A DNA stretch of 64,000 bases, taken from the NCBI GenBank assembly GCA_001695595.3, contig MBPM02000044.1:558001-622000 (forward strand), read 5' to 3'. The DNA comes from Plasmopara viticola (taxonomy: Eukaryota > Oomycota > Peronosporomycetes > Peronosporales > Peronosporaceae). The notes below the pieces were generated by a model. The model was not told the DNA's origin. It was given only the letters and a program-made list of their open reading frames with translations, and did no database searches. Every line of letters begins with the position of its first letter. The stretch's first letter is position 1. The position numbers and the translations under genes were made by a program. Shown piece after piece: positions 46,159-56,617 of the stretch.

Positions 46159-49100
46159 ATGGAGCCGCTGATCGCCGAGCCATCGATGCCTCTCACCGTG
46201 GACGGACGAGGGGACGAAGCGCAAGTGGAACCCGAGCCGCAAGTGGACGCGGCAGTCGGGAGTCTCATCGACGACGCCACAAAGAGCAAGAAGAAGAAGA
46301 AGAAGAAGAAGAAGAATCGTCGAAAAAGTGTCGAAGCAGAGCATCAGGGACTGCAGCGAGACATTGTCGAGCCTGATGAGGAAGGTGTCGAGCCTTCCGT
46401 GGATGTGAGTCGGCACCACGAAGTTGCCGTGCCTCGTGACGAGCTCACTTCGTTAACTCTCGAGCGCACGTCGTCCCTTGATGCGCTCAAGGCGACTGGG
46501 ACCAAGGCAGTGGGTTCGTTGTTCTCGAGGTTGAAAGTGGGTCTTAAGAAGCCACAGCCAAGCCCCACGGAGGCTGTAGTCACGGCTGTAGCCAAGCAGG
46601 GGGACGTGCCGGATGGAAGCAAGCTAGACGAAACGTCAGTGCTTTTAGAAGAGGAGTGGGGCAAGAAGGAGCAGCAGAGCGTTGGCGTGACGTTTGAAGC
46701 GGACGCGACTAGCGCTGACGAGGCTGCAAGTGCTGCTTTAGTGTCAACAATGGACGCCAATGCAGCGACAGAAGCTCCGTCGGAAGCTTCCGAAGAGAAA
46801 GTGGAAGCATTAGCGAGTGTGGAGGTGGAGGTGGAGGAGACGGCAATTGAGACTGCAAAGGCAGGAAGTATCGGGGAGAGCGGCGACTTTACCGAAGGAG
46901 GCGACTTATCGATGGCTGTAGATGTCGATCAAAAAGTCACGACGAATCGCACCGTGACTACGTCTGTGAGTGTGAGTAAGCGCACGTCTAAGGTTGAGTG
47001 TGGCACTGTCCTGCAGCAGGACGACCAAGAGGTAAGCGAAAGTCAATGTGTTATGCCAAATTTCGAGCCATTGAGTGATACAACAATCGCATCGTCCGCC
47101 GAGATTGGTTCTTTGACTGAATGTGCTGAATCTGAGGCTGTCGAGTCGACGAGAAATACTGAAATTGAAGCTATTGTGTCGGAAAGAGTCGAAAGTGAGC
47201 TTGTTTCCTCGACAGAAACAGCTGAGAACGAGGCGGTCTTGATTGAAAGAGCTGAGAACGAAGCCGCTGTGCGGACGGAAAGTGCTGAAGTTGAGGCCCT
47301 TTCGTCAACTGAAGGAGCTAAACTTGAGACAGTGTCGTTGACTGAAAGTGCTGACTCTGAACATGTACCGTCGCGAGAAAGTACTCAAGACGAGGCGGCT
47401 CCATCGACTGATTGCTCGCTAAAGGAGACTGTACTGTTGACGGAAAGTACGCCACACGAGGCTATTTTGTCAATTGAGAGTGCTCAAGACGAGGCTCTTT
47501 CGTCGACTGCAAGTGGTCAAGAAGGAACCGTGTCGATCAATTCGAGTGAGTTGCTGTCGGTCGCAGTCGTTTCATCAACTGAGGAGCTTTCCGCTGCATC
47601 TGCACCACGTGTCGAGCCTAAAAAATCGTCACCTGTTAAGAAACTTGCCAGTCGCTTTGAAGGCAAACGAGAACAGTCACTCGACAGTCTCAAGTTTCGT
47701 ACAGTGCGTGAGTTTTTCCCCACAGAGCGAAGCATTCGTGTAGGTGCAGAGAAAGAAAAATACGAAGCACAGGCACAACAGCAGCAATTAAAGGCCAAAT
47801 CAGAAGACGAAGCCAAGACCAAGTACAAAGTTGAGTCTTTCGACGAAATGAGAACGCCTGATGCTGCTTCTTTACGAGAGACTATGAGCGTTGACGAAGT
47901 TCCAATGCCTTCTCAGTCGCCTAGCAAGTTTAGTGACGAAGCACCAACTCCGGTCAAAAGCATTGCCAGTCAATTTGAAGGGAAAAGTGAACAGTCGCTA
48001 GATAATTTGAAATTTCGCACTGTGCGTGAATTTTTTCCCAATGAAGACCAGCGAAGTATTTGTGTTGGTGCTGAGAAGGCCAAATTTGAAGCTCTTCGGA
48101 AACAACACGAGGGAGCAGCGGACAGTGTCCAGCTGAAGGGGAAGCACGCGACTTCTTTACCTGAAAAGAAGGGCAGCGCTGAGCCTTTAGCATGTGTCGA
48201 TGCGTCGGCCGAGGCGTCTTCGTTGACTCTTGATGAGGTCCAAGATGAAACGACGTCAAGTGGTGTTGCCAAGACAGGTGTGGTGAAAAAAGAAAATGTT
48301 CTGCTGAGAGAGAAGACGGTCGCAAGCGAGGCTGAAAGGGATGAGAGCGTCGCAGCAATAAATGACAGTGATGCAGTCGCCTTTGTAAAGAAAGAAGAAG
48401 CAGAGAGCTTTACTGGACAAGCTGATAAGGTTGCCGCAAGTAGCGAGGAAAAGAAACGTGGAGAAACTAATGAAGTAAAGCACGTCGATGTCAATGGTTG
48501 TGAAAATACGGAGATTGACTCGTTGACCACGAACGAGAGCGAAGATATTGTGGACCAGCAACGCCACGAAGCGGATGGTAGTATTTCTGAAGAGCCTGAT
48601 AGTGGCGATCAGACGAGCGCTGAAGTCGAACAAGCCGATGAAAAGGACGGTGTTGGATTATATGATGTCCCTGTAGTCGAGACTGTCACGAGGGATCAAG
48701 TGGTATTAAGCGAGAACAATGGTGATACCTCTCAGGAACGTGGCGAGGTGGATGAGGAGCAGCAGATTGAGACCAGTGAAGTGGCGCAGGTGGATCTTGA
48801 CGACCAGGTTGTAATCGAGCATCCTGTCGAGTCCCCGGTCATTACTACAGACGGTGCTGCTTCCCTCAGCATTGAGGTCAACGACTGCGACAATGAGCAA
48901 CTGAGAGAAGTTCAAGAAGCAGTGAAGACGGAGATCGAGCTGATTGGTACGAGTGCTGACGATGGACTTGTTGCAATGGACCAGCATGAGCCTGTAGCTG
49001 AACCGCCGACGTCCTCTAACGGAGACATAACATCTCGTCGTTCGATGCTGACTACGGAACGATCGTTTGTGATTGACAAGGATAATACGATTGAGACCGA

Positions 49101-50460
49101 AGACACTGTTGTTGTGGGAGAGAGACCCATGACAGATGGTGAAGACGAGTTTGATCCTGTGCCCTCGGCGAGGTTACGTCCAGCGCACGAGATTTATGCC
49201 GATAGTACGTTGTCTCGGTCGACAAGACCAGAACCAGAGAAGAAGAAAGCGACAGCAGTAACTGTCCCAAAGCAATGTGTCTCAAGCTCGGCGCAAGGAG
49301 CGTCTACTGTAGCCAGAAAGGTGAGAGCGCCGCTGAAGAATGAAAGCTCGGCATCGAAAAACATCAAGTCAACAGTTGGCAAGACGAGGCCACAGCAATC
49401 AATGGTTAAGCATACAGGCTCAAAAAGCGCGACTGGCTTTGTTAACGCTGCACCGCCCGCTCCCACTGCAGCGTCTACTGCTTCATCGCAAGCTCGAAAC
49501 ACGGTGAAGGCAGCAAAGCCAAAGCTTTCGACGACTGTTGTAAAGCCAAAGCCAACGGTGTTTACTGCGCCGAAACGTGCGTCGATCGTGGCTCCCACTG
49601 CCTCCTTTAAGGCCAAGAAAACAACCGAAGCAGCCAAGGAAGTACCTTCTGCTTCACCTGTCCGGCGATCGAGACAATTCGCCAGCGTGAAGAGCAGGGT
49701 CTTAGATGGCATCCAGTCTGGTCTCAACCACATCGTGTCCCACAAGACAATCACAAAGGAAGACTTTATCGCTGCTGAACGTCGAAAGAGCTTGGGCTCT
49801 GCTAACGTGCGTTCAGTGTTCGAGACGGTGAATCGACGGGCTTCGCTGACTGCTCGAACGTCAATCAGTGGATCACCGCACCAGTTTATCCGGTCGGCAA
49901 CGTCGCGTAAGAAATTAGACTCGACCGCTCCTCGGTACATGAATTACGAGAACACGCGAAGCTATGCCGAGCGTGCCCAAGTGCAGTACGAGCGTCGCAA
50001 GCGTCTGGAAGAAGCGAATGCTCTCAAGTCGGAAAAGCGTCAACGCGAGTTGCACTTGTTTTTCACGGAACAGCAACACAAAGCGTTGCTGGCCAGTGCC
50101 GACGAAGTGCGTCGTGGCTTAGAAGCGCACGAATTCATTCAATCGGCAAAGGAGGCCGAACGACGAGCGCAAAAGATGGCAAGGAAGCCCCACCAGCGCT
50201 CAGTCCAACAGCTTCCTCGCACGTCGTCTGCAACTTCGAGCGCCGGGGCTTCATCGAATGGTTTGACGTCTCGCACGTCGAAAAGATCGTCGATATCGTC
50301 AGTCTCGGTCGAAGAAAAAGGAGTGCCGGTCCAAGTGGTCGACACGGTGACGCGAGAGCTTGGCACAGAGACAGCGCCAGTCACCGTCGCGACCGAGTCG
50401 GTTGCTCTGGAAGACGGCCGTTCGGTCCTTGCGAACGAGGATATTGTGAGAAACGAGTAG
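46159..50460 (+). CDS. Large acidic low-complexity protein with internal repeats, unknown function
   Basis: Single exon, 1,433 residues from the ATG at 46159; upstream in-frame codons lack an ATG. A Lys run of eight to nine residues coded by AAG repeats lies near residue 44. Residues about 310-470 are a degenerate repeat of 13-16 residues (pattern [ST]ES[AT]...EA..S). A module of about 45 residues occurs twice, near 493-537 and 600-645, sharing FEGKxEQSLDxLKFRTVREF followed by FPxE...SIxVGAEKxKxEA. The middle is Glu/Asp/Ser-rich and probably disordered. The C-terminus is basic, with Ala/Lys/Thr-rich sequence and a helical segment (YERRKRLEEANALKSEKRQR) likely to form a coiled coil. I know no family for it. 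A cytoskeleton- or chromatin-associated scaffold would fit the composition, but that is a guess. Confidence 0.75.
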   Translation: MEPLIAEPSMPLTVDGRGDEAQVEPEPQVDAAVGSLIDDATKSKKKKKKKKKNRRKSVEAEHQGLQRDIVEPDEEGVEPSVDVSRHHEVAVPRDELTSLTLERTSSLDALKATGTKAVGSLFSRLKVGLKKPQPSPTEAVVTAVAKQGDVPDGSKLDETSVLLEEEWGKKEQQSVGVTFEADATSADEAASAALVSTMDANAATEAPSEASEEKVEALASVEVEVEETAIETAKAGSIGESGDFTEGGDLSMAVDVDQKVTTNRTVTTSVSVSKRTSKVECGTVLQQDDQEVSESQCVMPNFEPLSDTTIASSAEIGSLTECAESEAVESTRNTEIEAIVSERVESELVSSTETAENEAVLIERAENEAAVRTESAEVEALSSTEGAKLETVSLTESADSEHVPSRESTQDEAAPSTDCSLKETVLLTESTPHEAILSIESAQDEALSSTASGQEGTVSINSSELLSVAVVSSTEELSAASAPRVEPKKSSPVKKLASRFEGKREQSLDSLKFRTVREFFPTERSIRVGAEKEKYEAQAQQQQLKAKSEDEAKTKYKVESFDEMRTPDAASLRETMSVDEVPMPSQSPSKFSDEAPTPVKSIASQFEGKSEQSLDNLKFRTVREFFPNEDQRSICVGAEKAKFEALRKQHEGAADSVQLKGKHATSLPEKKGSAEPLACVDASAEASSLTLDEVQDETTSSGVAKTGVVKKENVLLREKTVASEAERDESVAAINDSDAVAFVKKEEAESFTGQADKVAASSEEKKRGETNEVKHVDVNGCENTEIDSLTTNESEDIVDQQRHEADGSISEEPDSGDQTSAEVEQADEKDGVGLYDVPVVETVTRDQVVLSENNGDTSQERGEVDEEQQIETSEVAQVDLDDQVVIEHPVESPVITTDGAASLSIEVNDCDNEQLREVQEAVKTEIELIGTSADDGLVAMDQHEPVAEPPTSSNGDITSRRSMLTTERSFVIDKDNTIETEDTVVVGERPMTDGEDEFDPVPSARLRPAHEIYADSTLSRSTRPEPEKKKATAVTVPKQCVSSSAQGASTVARKVRAPLKNESSASKNIKSTVGKTRPQQSMVKHTGSKSATGFVNAAPPAPTAASTASSQARNTVKAAKPKLSTTVVKPKPTVFTAPKRASIVAPTASFKAKKTTEAAKEVPSASPVRRSRQFASVKSRVLDGIQSGLNHIVSHKTITKEDFIAAERRKSLGSANVRSVFETVNRRASLTARTSISGSPHQFIRSATSRKKLDSTAPRYMNYENTRSYAERAQVQYERRKRLEEANALKSEKRQRELHLFFTEQQHKALLASADEVRRGLEAHEFIQSAKEAERRAQKMARKPHQRSVQQLPRTSSATSSAGASSNGLTSRTSKRSSISSVSVEEKGVPVQVVDTVTRELGTETAPVTVATESVALEDGRSVLANEDIVRNE

Positions 50461-50542
50461 AGAGGCGCGCGTAAAGTGCGTGTAAAGTGAGAGTATGAAT
50501 AGCATGTTCTAAAAATGATTCACTTGTTGAAGGACGCGTCGA

Positions 50543-51682
50543 ATGGTCTCGATCTCGCCCATGGGCACGTGGATTAGCTCGGTCGTAGACGCCTTGAAGG
50601 CTCTTGTCGCGTCCCACTCTTGGCTTTTCCAGCGCCTTCGACGGAAAAAGCCCCTCACGCTCGAGTCGCCTGCCCTTCGTCACAAGGCCATTGTGCACGC
50701 CAAGAGCGCTCAATTTTCCGGTCCGAAAAGTGTGCCGCATATATTTACGACAGCGAGTCGGTCGTTAAATGTCGAGTGGAACTTGTGCGACCTCGTCGAT
50801 CCTGCCCGACGCGTGGATGTTGTGAGTGACCACAAACTGCTTCGCAAGCGGATGAAAGGGCTCTTTGTGGATAAAAACACGCAACTCCACGTCCATGGCG
50901 ATACGCGCACGTTGGCGCAGAATGAACTCGAAATCATGTGTTATTTTGCCAATTATTGCGAACTGTTCAAGCACCCGCTGCACGAGAATATTGTCCATTT
51001 GCTCGGCTACTATTGTGTGAATGAGAGACTGCACCAGATTATTGAATTTTGCGAGCTTGGGAGTCTCATGAATGCGTACATCCAAAGCCCTCAAGATGCT
51101 TTAGGGCTTACGAGCTCCCCGACCGAGCGAGAAATTCGTCACGTGATGTTTCAAATTTGCTCTGGCGTGCACTTTTTACATGGCCACGGTGTGGTCCATG
51201 GCAACCTTGGACTGGAAAATGTCTTTGTGACGAGTGAAAATCTTTTGAAAATTGGCGATTTTGAACATGCCATGTTTGTAGGATCGGAGAATCAGCTCCA
51301 GCCCGTCTCCAAGCTGCCGTCGCCTCCGCTTCAAACGTACCTTGCGCCCGAAATCAATGTCTCGAAACCCGGCGAAGTCTTGGATCTGCAAAAAGCCGAC
51401 GTCTGGTCCCTCGGCATCATGTTTATCTTGCTCTTGACGAAAAAACCTCTGTTTGACGCTGCGCGACCGACGGACCATGGGTTTCAAATGTTTTGCCGCG
51501 TCGGGCTGCGCTCGTATTTGAAAGTCATGTATCTAGAGCAATCGGCCATCTGTCCACTCTCGGGGGAGTTGGTGGAGTTTGCAGAAGGACTTTTGCAATT
51601 GAATCCGAGCATGCGCTTCACTGTGCGCGAAGCTCTGGAGACCAAGTGGCTGAAACGAAACGCTTGCTCGGCAAGACTTTAA
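50543..51682 (+). CDS. Serine/threonine kinase-like protein, probable pseudokinase
   Basis: Single exon, 379 residues; an ATG at 50561 is a plausible alternative start. The kinase fold is clear: NELEIMCYFANY helix, HENIVHLLGYY, FCELGSLMNAYI hinge, ICSGVHFLHGHGVVHGNLGLENVF, IGDFEHA, TYLAPE (APE at 268-270), KADVWSLGIMFILLLTKKPLF and a C-terminal NPSMRFTVREAL ending in a W-L. The catalytic residues are altered: HRD reads HGN (219-221), with Asn in place of the catalytic Asp, and DFG reads DFE (239-241). No clear glycine-rich loop is visible. This pattern predicts a pseudokinase. The gene starts 83 bp after the stop of the acidic repeat protein, on the same strand. Confidence 0.85.
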   Translation: MVSISPMGTWISSVVDALKALVASHSWLFQRLRRKKPLTLESPALRHKAIVHAKSAQFSGPKSVPHIFTTASRSLNVEWNLCDLVDPARRVDVVSDHKLLRKRMKGLFVDKNTQLHVHGDTRTLAQNELEIMCYFANYCELFKHPLHENIVHLLGYYCVNERLHQIIEFCELGSLMNAYIQSPQDALGLTSSPTEREIRHVMFQICSGVHFLHGHGVVHGNLGLENVFVTSENLLKIGDFEHAMFVGSENQLQPVSKLPSPPLQTYLAPEINVSKPGEVLDLQKADVWSLGIMFILLLTKKPLFDAARPTDHGFQMFCRVGLRSYLKVMYLEQSAICPLSGELVEFAEGLLQLNPSMRFTVREALETKWLKRNACSARL

Positions 51683-52325
51683 GCGGCGGTCTCGCTCTCT
51701 GCAGCCGCTTTGAATTCGACACGTACTTTGGCTGCTTGCTTCGTTTGAAGAGAAAGGTGCCGAGTGAATGGAGAAAAGCACGTGAGGCAGAGGAGCTGCC
51801 TCGATGAACGCATACTATACAAGCATCAATGTCGCCGTGGTCTCGGTTCGTGGCTCTGCAATTTCGAAGGCTTGCTCTTATTGATTTGTCAAAGTGTACA
51901 TGTATACCTCGCTATTATTTGGTACTTGCATCAGTCAATCGACTTTCATATCACGTTTTAAGGCGCTCACAGGTTTTCTGAACTTAAGTTTTACATGCTC
52001 AAAGACGATTGCTCCACCTCGACAATTAAGGTGATTTCTCGAGAGAAGAACAATTGTATTGAGCTTATAAGTATAATTGGTAAAACCTCACTTGCACAAT
52101 ACTTTTGTTGACTTCTTGGTAATGAAGAAGTCATTAGATTCAAAATCTCATAGTCGACTTAAATTATTTTCACTTCTGGATTGTTAGAGAAACCATTTGT
52201 AGGCAAATCCAAAGCATCCTATATTTACGATAAGTATACATTATCATAGCTTAAGATGTAAAAAGTGCCATTAATATGAATAAAAGCAGAAGATTTTTCT
52301 GAAACGTCACTCTCGGATCTGATCC
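51683..52325. other. Intergenic region, nothing recognised
   Basis: About 640 bp without a supportable ORF. It should hold the 3' UTR of the pseudokinase gene and the promoter of the SET-domain gene. Confidence 0.5.
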
Positions 52326-54954
52326 ATGCACGAACCTTCGTCCATCAACACTACCGATGTCGCTGCCACTAGACAGCACAAAGCACTTTATTTCAAGAAA
52401 AAACCATCGGTCGGCCAAATCAGATTCTCGAGAAGCAACGTTTTCAATATCCTGTCGGCCTTCTTCGTCCTGTTGGCAGGCGTGCTTTTCGTGCCGTCGC
52501 CACGACTTAGCGCTGTCGTGCATCAATCGCAAGAGGAAGAAACAATTTCTGCTTTTTTCAATTGGTTCCAAGACGGAGGTGGCAAAGTGAGCAATAAAAT
52601 TGCAATTCAACCATTCCCCATATTGGGCAGAGGTAAGTTGCTTCATTTTTCATGAAACTTTGTCACACTTTACCTAATATGCAAATACTGTGAAGGCGTT
52701 CTTGCACTGCAATTGCTAAAGTCAAACGATGAGCTTCTTTTTGTGCCAAAGCGCCTTATCATGTAAGCAATATATCCTTATTTTTAGAGACATGAAGTAG
52801 CTGATATCATCCTCTTTTAGCTGCTACGATACAATCGCCGAGAATTGGAGCTCAAATTCAAAGCTGTTGAGCAATCTGGCGATATTAAAGAGCGCACAAG
52901 ACGAACTGCTGACGGCGTTTTTGTTGGTAGAGCAAGCAAAGGGACATGCGTCACGATGGGCTCCGTACTTGCAGCTACTTCCAACGCAAAGTGATGTGGC
53001 AACACCATTATTTTTTGCCATCGAGGATATTGATGCTTTACAGGATGAACATATGATAATAGCTGCAAAAGAGGAGATACGCCACGCAACTAATGCGTAT
53101 AATCAGTTTTGGCAACTCTTTCACTCTTTTTTTCCAGAGGAAACCATGACATTATTGCATTATAAATGGGCACGCTTTCTAGTGAATTCCAGGGCATTTT
53201 CAATCCAAGGCCAGCGCGTTCTAGTGCCGTTTGGGGATATGTTTAATGGCAAACCAGATGACAAAGATCGCCAACACGACAACGGACAGCATTTCCTCCA
53301 CCATCATCAATTGCAAGCTGATGGCATGAGCATACGAGCTGGTCGCGACACTTTTCGCGGACAGCAAGTGTTTGAAGATTATGGAGACAATAGCAATTAC
53401 ATCTATTTCTTGTACCATGGTTTTCTCATGCAAGACAATGGGTTTGATTGCGCAACGATTCGGCTTCCACGACTTGCAGAAGCTTACGCGCAGGTTAAAG
53501 ATTACCCGGAGCAAAGGCACGTTTTAGTGTCCAAGTCGCATATTCTCTCACGCCTTGGAATCGAGGATGGTCCCCACGCGTGTATCTCTCGTACTGGGAA
53601 GCTAGAAGACTCTGATTCAGTGCGTCTTTACATGGCCTTGTACAACATGAGTGACGACCACGTCACCGCTTGTATCAATGCCAGAGCGTTCAGCGAGTGT
53701 TTTCCACCTGATCTCATGCCGAACTTTGATGCCAAGTCGGGGCAAAACGAAAAATCGCTCCTGTTGGGCTTCGTCAAGCAGCAGATTAACAGCTACGCAA
53801 CTTCTTTAGAGAAAGACCTTGATATCCTCGACAAAAGTCCTGCAAAATCTACAAGTTTCAGCCACGCAGTAACTTTTCGTGTGAGCAGAAAACAAATTCT
53901 ACAGAGCGCTCAAATCACGTTGGAGCAAGAGTTGACGAGTTTTCAGCTAGAATCCGACCATCACGTTGTTTCGACCGCTGATGTTGTTCTTCATAAGAAC
54001 CCACACGATGACAAGCTCGAACGATACCAGCAATGGCTCCTTCGCCATGACTTTCCAGTAAATGAGCTCGAGTTGCGATATGTGAACGCATCCGTCGGGT
54101 ACGGCGCTTTTGCGGCCAAGTCCTTGGCGACCGGAGACGTGTATTTGCAAGTACCGGTGCACCTTGTCATGAATGTGCAATCAGGTGGAAAGTCGCGGTG
54201 GGTAAGCCAGACAATGCAAGCGCTTCAAACGCAACGTGTAAATCTTCCAAGCGAAGACTTGGTGCTGCTCCTCCATCTTTTAGAGGAAAAGTTTGGACCC
54301 ACTTCGCTCGATTCAAAGTGGAGACCGTATCTCGACATGTTACCAGCTGAACGTAGTCTGCCCCAAGTTCTCAGCTCGCCTCTTTTCTACGAGCAAGACG
54401 GCGAGCAACTGAAGGCACTGGAAGGTACTGATTTACTGGCACTGGTGTCCAAGTACCGCCACCAAGTCGATGAGGTATCTACTCTTGTCTTGAATCACTG
54501 TACGCGCGTCAAACCCGATGGAACGTACCACTGGCTCACCAAAAGCCGCTTCCGCTGGGCCACCGCCATTCTTGACTCGCGCACCATTTGGTGGCACGGC
54601 CAACGACATCTCGTGCCCCTTCTTGATATGGTCAATTGCCACGAAGTGACTCGAACTCACTTGCCACACTTTACGACCCTTGATCCGTCTGGGGACTACG
54701 CCATTACGAAAGCTTCGTGGGACTTTCAAGCAGGACAACAAGTCGTTGAGAACTATGCGCAGCCCAATTACGTTTATCTGCTTTTCCACGGCTTTGTACT
54801 GGATTCTAATAGCTATGATTGCGCCCATTTTCATCTCGAGTTGCCACCAGTGACTCGACACCCTGAGTTTAGGGATTTGCGTCAACGTCTTGGCATGCAC
54901 TCTCGGACTTTTGATGTATGTGTCGCCCCAACAGACACGCAAAGTGTTTCTTAA
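52326..54954 (+). CDS. Double SET-domain (SETD3/LSMT-like) protein with N-terminal membrane anchor
   Basis: Predicted exons 52326-52632, 52696-52762 and 52821-54954, with introns of 63 and 58 bp and consistent phase, give 835 residues. A hydrophobic segment at about 40-56 (FNILSAFFVLLAGVLFV) follows basic residues and would act as a signal anchor. Two consecutive SET modules of the SETD3/Rubisco-LSMT type follow. The first has RWAPYLQLLP, YKWARFLVNSRAF, LVPFGDMFNG and FEDYGDNSNYIYFLYHGF. The second has VGYGAFAAKSL, KWRPYLDMLP, FRWATAILDSRT, VPLLDMVNCHE and VENYAQPNYVYLLFHGF. These are the AdoMet-binding and Tyr motifs, although the usual NHS is changed to NGK and NCH. Such enzymes methylate Lys or His of specific proteins; substrate and activity are unknown here. 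Confidence 0.82.
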
Positions 54955-54963
54955 TTTGTGAAA

Positions 54964-55245
54964 ATGGCGCTTCTAGTGTCAAAACCCTACGACGCACTGA
55001 AATTTGCTGCGAACAAGGCAACACTGGATACAGAGGAACCACCACAAGCAATCGCAGCAGCTTTTGAGTTTGTTGACGAACGCTTACGCCGCTTACAACT
55101 AGTGGAACGAACATTGTTGGCGGGAGCAGAGTTCAGGACTCAATCGATCAAGAAGTATCGTCAGCAGCAAGTACTACTTTTGGCAACTCTACGCACTACC
55201 CTGCAAGCCTTAGCAAACGTTGGATGCAAAAGTTGCAACAATTAA
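54964..55245 (+). CDS. Small helical protein, 93 residues, in frame 9 nt after the SET gene stop
   Basis: The ATG at 54964 lies 9 nt after the TAA (54952-54954) of the SET-domain gene and in the same frame, with no other stop between. The product is helical and heptad-like (FVDERLRRLQLVERTLL, KKYRQQQVLLLATLRTTLQAL) and ends GCKSCNN. No family is recognised. Eukaryotic mRNAs rarely carry a second ORF this close, so it may be expressed by stop-codon readthrough, reinitiation or alternative 3' splicing of the SET transcript, from its own promoter inside the SET gene, or it may be a former C-terminal extension. It converges with the L18a gene, 94 bp apart. Confidence 0.55.
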   Translation: MALLVSKPYDALKFAANKATLDTEEPPQAIAAAFEFVDERLRRLQLVERTLLAGAEFRTQSIKKYRQQQVLLLATLRTTLQALANVGCKSCNN

Positions 55246-55339
55246 ATGCAAATAGACAAAGTAAAAAAACTCCCATTATAGTTTGCATGAACCAAGCAAC
55301 ATCTCACGAGTACCCTCCACGATGTGCAACATGGTAAAA

Positions 55340-56364
55340 TTAACCACGGAAGGTGCAAGGACGCGAGGCCTTGAAGACCGTGTTGTGGTGCTTCTGGGCC
55401 GCACGCGGGAGACGATGCGACAGTGGGAACGAGATCTTCGAGTCGTGAAACTGCTGCACATTAAGCTTCTTCGAGTCCTTGGCAGCGACGATGGCAGTGC
55501 GCATGATCTGGATCGAACGTGGGCGGGCGCGGTGGCGACCAGCAAGCTCCGAGTACATTTGCTCGACGGCTTTGCACAGAGTCACGTCACGGTATTCCTT
55601 GTACATGTTGTGGGTGCCACTTCGGGAGTTGTAGCGGATCCAGATGCCATAGTTGTTGATCACGCGACGATTTTTTTCAGTCAACTACAAACATGATAAG
55701 ATAAAGGTTAGCATTACCACTATAGCAGGGATAAGAGAAAAGCCTCGTCCTCTTGCAGTGGGTTGTTTTGGCATTCGGCTTACAGAGAAAAACCCCTCAT
55801 TTTAGAATTGATCCAAAAAGCGAAACAACGGATCACACCGCGATCTCACTAGACGACAAAGCGGTTTGCAAGCTGGAGTGGAGAGTGGCATGAGGGGAAA
55901 CCGATCGCATCTCCACTCTCGTGGCAAGCAAGCGCTTTTGACAAGGTCGCTAGGAGGACAGTACAGCACACTAGGCGCAGTTGTGCGTACGTAGGACGAG
56001 GCGAGAGTGGCTCGGCCAATCCCACCTCTCAATAGTAACATCCCATTACTATTGAGAAGACATTCACTTGCTTGCGCACCTCGTTAATGTCCAGGATCTC
56101 GCCTGTAGTCTTCTTCATCTTCTTCATCTGGTGCAGAAAATACCAAAAGCGCGACTGAGCCAATACCGGGTTGGGTGCAAAGAGCTTCATGCGGTACGCC
56201 GGTGGGTTCGGCTCTTTTTCAGTCGGCGCCTTGCGACCAACGACTTGAAATTGACGGATCTATTTTGCATAGTCATAGGACAATCGCATTGTATGAATCA
56301 GTCACAGCTCTTTCGTATTCCAGCTATTGAATTGTCACGAATGCGAGCCTAGACATACCGGCAT
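55340..56364 (-). CDS. RPL18A: 60S ribosomal protein L18a (eL20)
   Basis: Predicted exons (minus): 56364-56359 (ATG CCG only), 56259-56080 and 55684-55340, with introns of 99 and 395 bp. The total is 176 residues, the same length as human RPL18A. The sequence follows the family closely: RQFQVVGRKAPTEKEPNPPA, YRMKLFAPNPVLAQSRFWYF, then FGIWxRY-type NYGIWIRYNSRSGTHNMYKE, RHRARPRSIQIM and QFHDSKISFPLSHR. It is a structural component of the large ribosomal subunit. The 6-bp first coding exon is typical of ribosomal protein genes in lineages where an intron follows the first codons. The 395-bp second intron is much longer than others in the window. Confidence 0.95.
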
Positions 56365-56386
56365 TGTTGGGCTGAAGGGAGTCTTT

Positions 56387-56398
56387 CGGGAATGAATA
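56387..56398 (-). promoter_or_regulatory. Oomycete initiator-like site upstream of RPL18A
   Basis: On the minus strand TATTCATTCCCG lies 23-34 bp before the ATG. It resembles the pyrimidine-rich TCAYTYY initiator core described for oomycete promoters, and short 5' UTRs are usual there. Position and motif are suggestive only. Confidence 0.35.
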
Positions 56399-56617
56399 GA
56401 GAGATAGGAGTTGAGGGTCGATTTAAATGGCGGTGAGGTGCTCATCCATTTTAGCCAATAAAGAGCAGGAATCAAAGTGAGTACCGGTATTAGTCATGCT
56501 GGTTTTATAGAGTATTTCGATTGTGGAAAAGTAGCAATAGGAGCCTTATTTCTTTCCTTTCGTCACAGCACTAAGCTTTTCAATTGAAAATTAGTCTCCG
56601 GTACCTATGACCGTGCC

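Noticed and set aside
49194..49940. 248-codon minus-strand ORF
   Set aside because: Antisense of the Ala/Lys/Thr-rich part of the acidic protein; biased composition keeps the frame open.
54433..54942. 169-codon minus-strand ORF
   Set aside because: Antisense shadow of the second SET domain.
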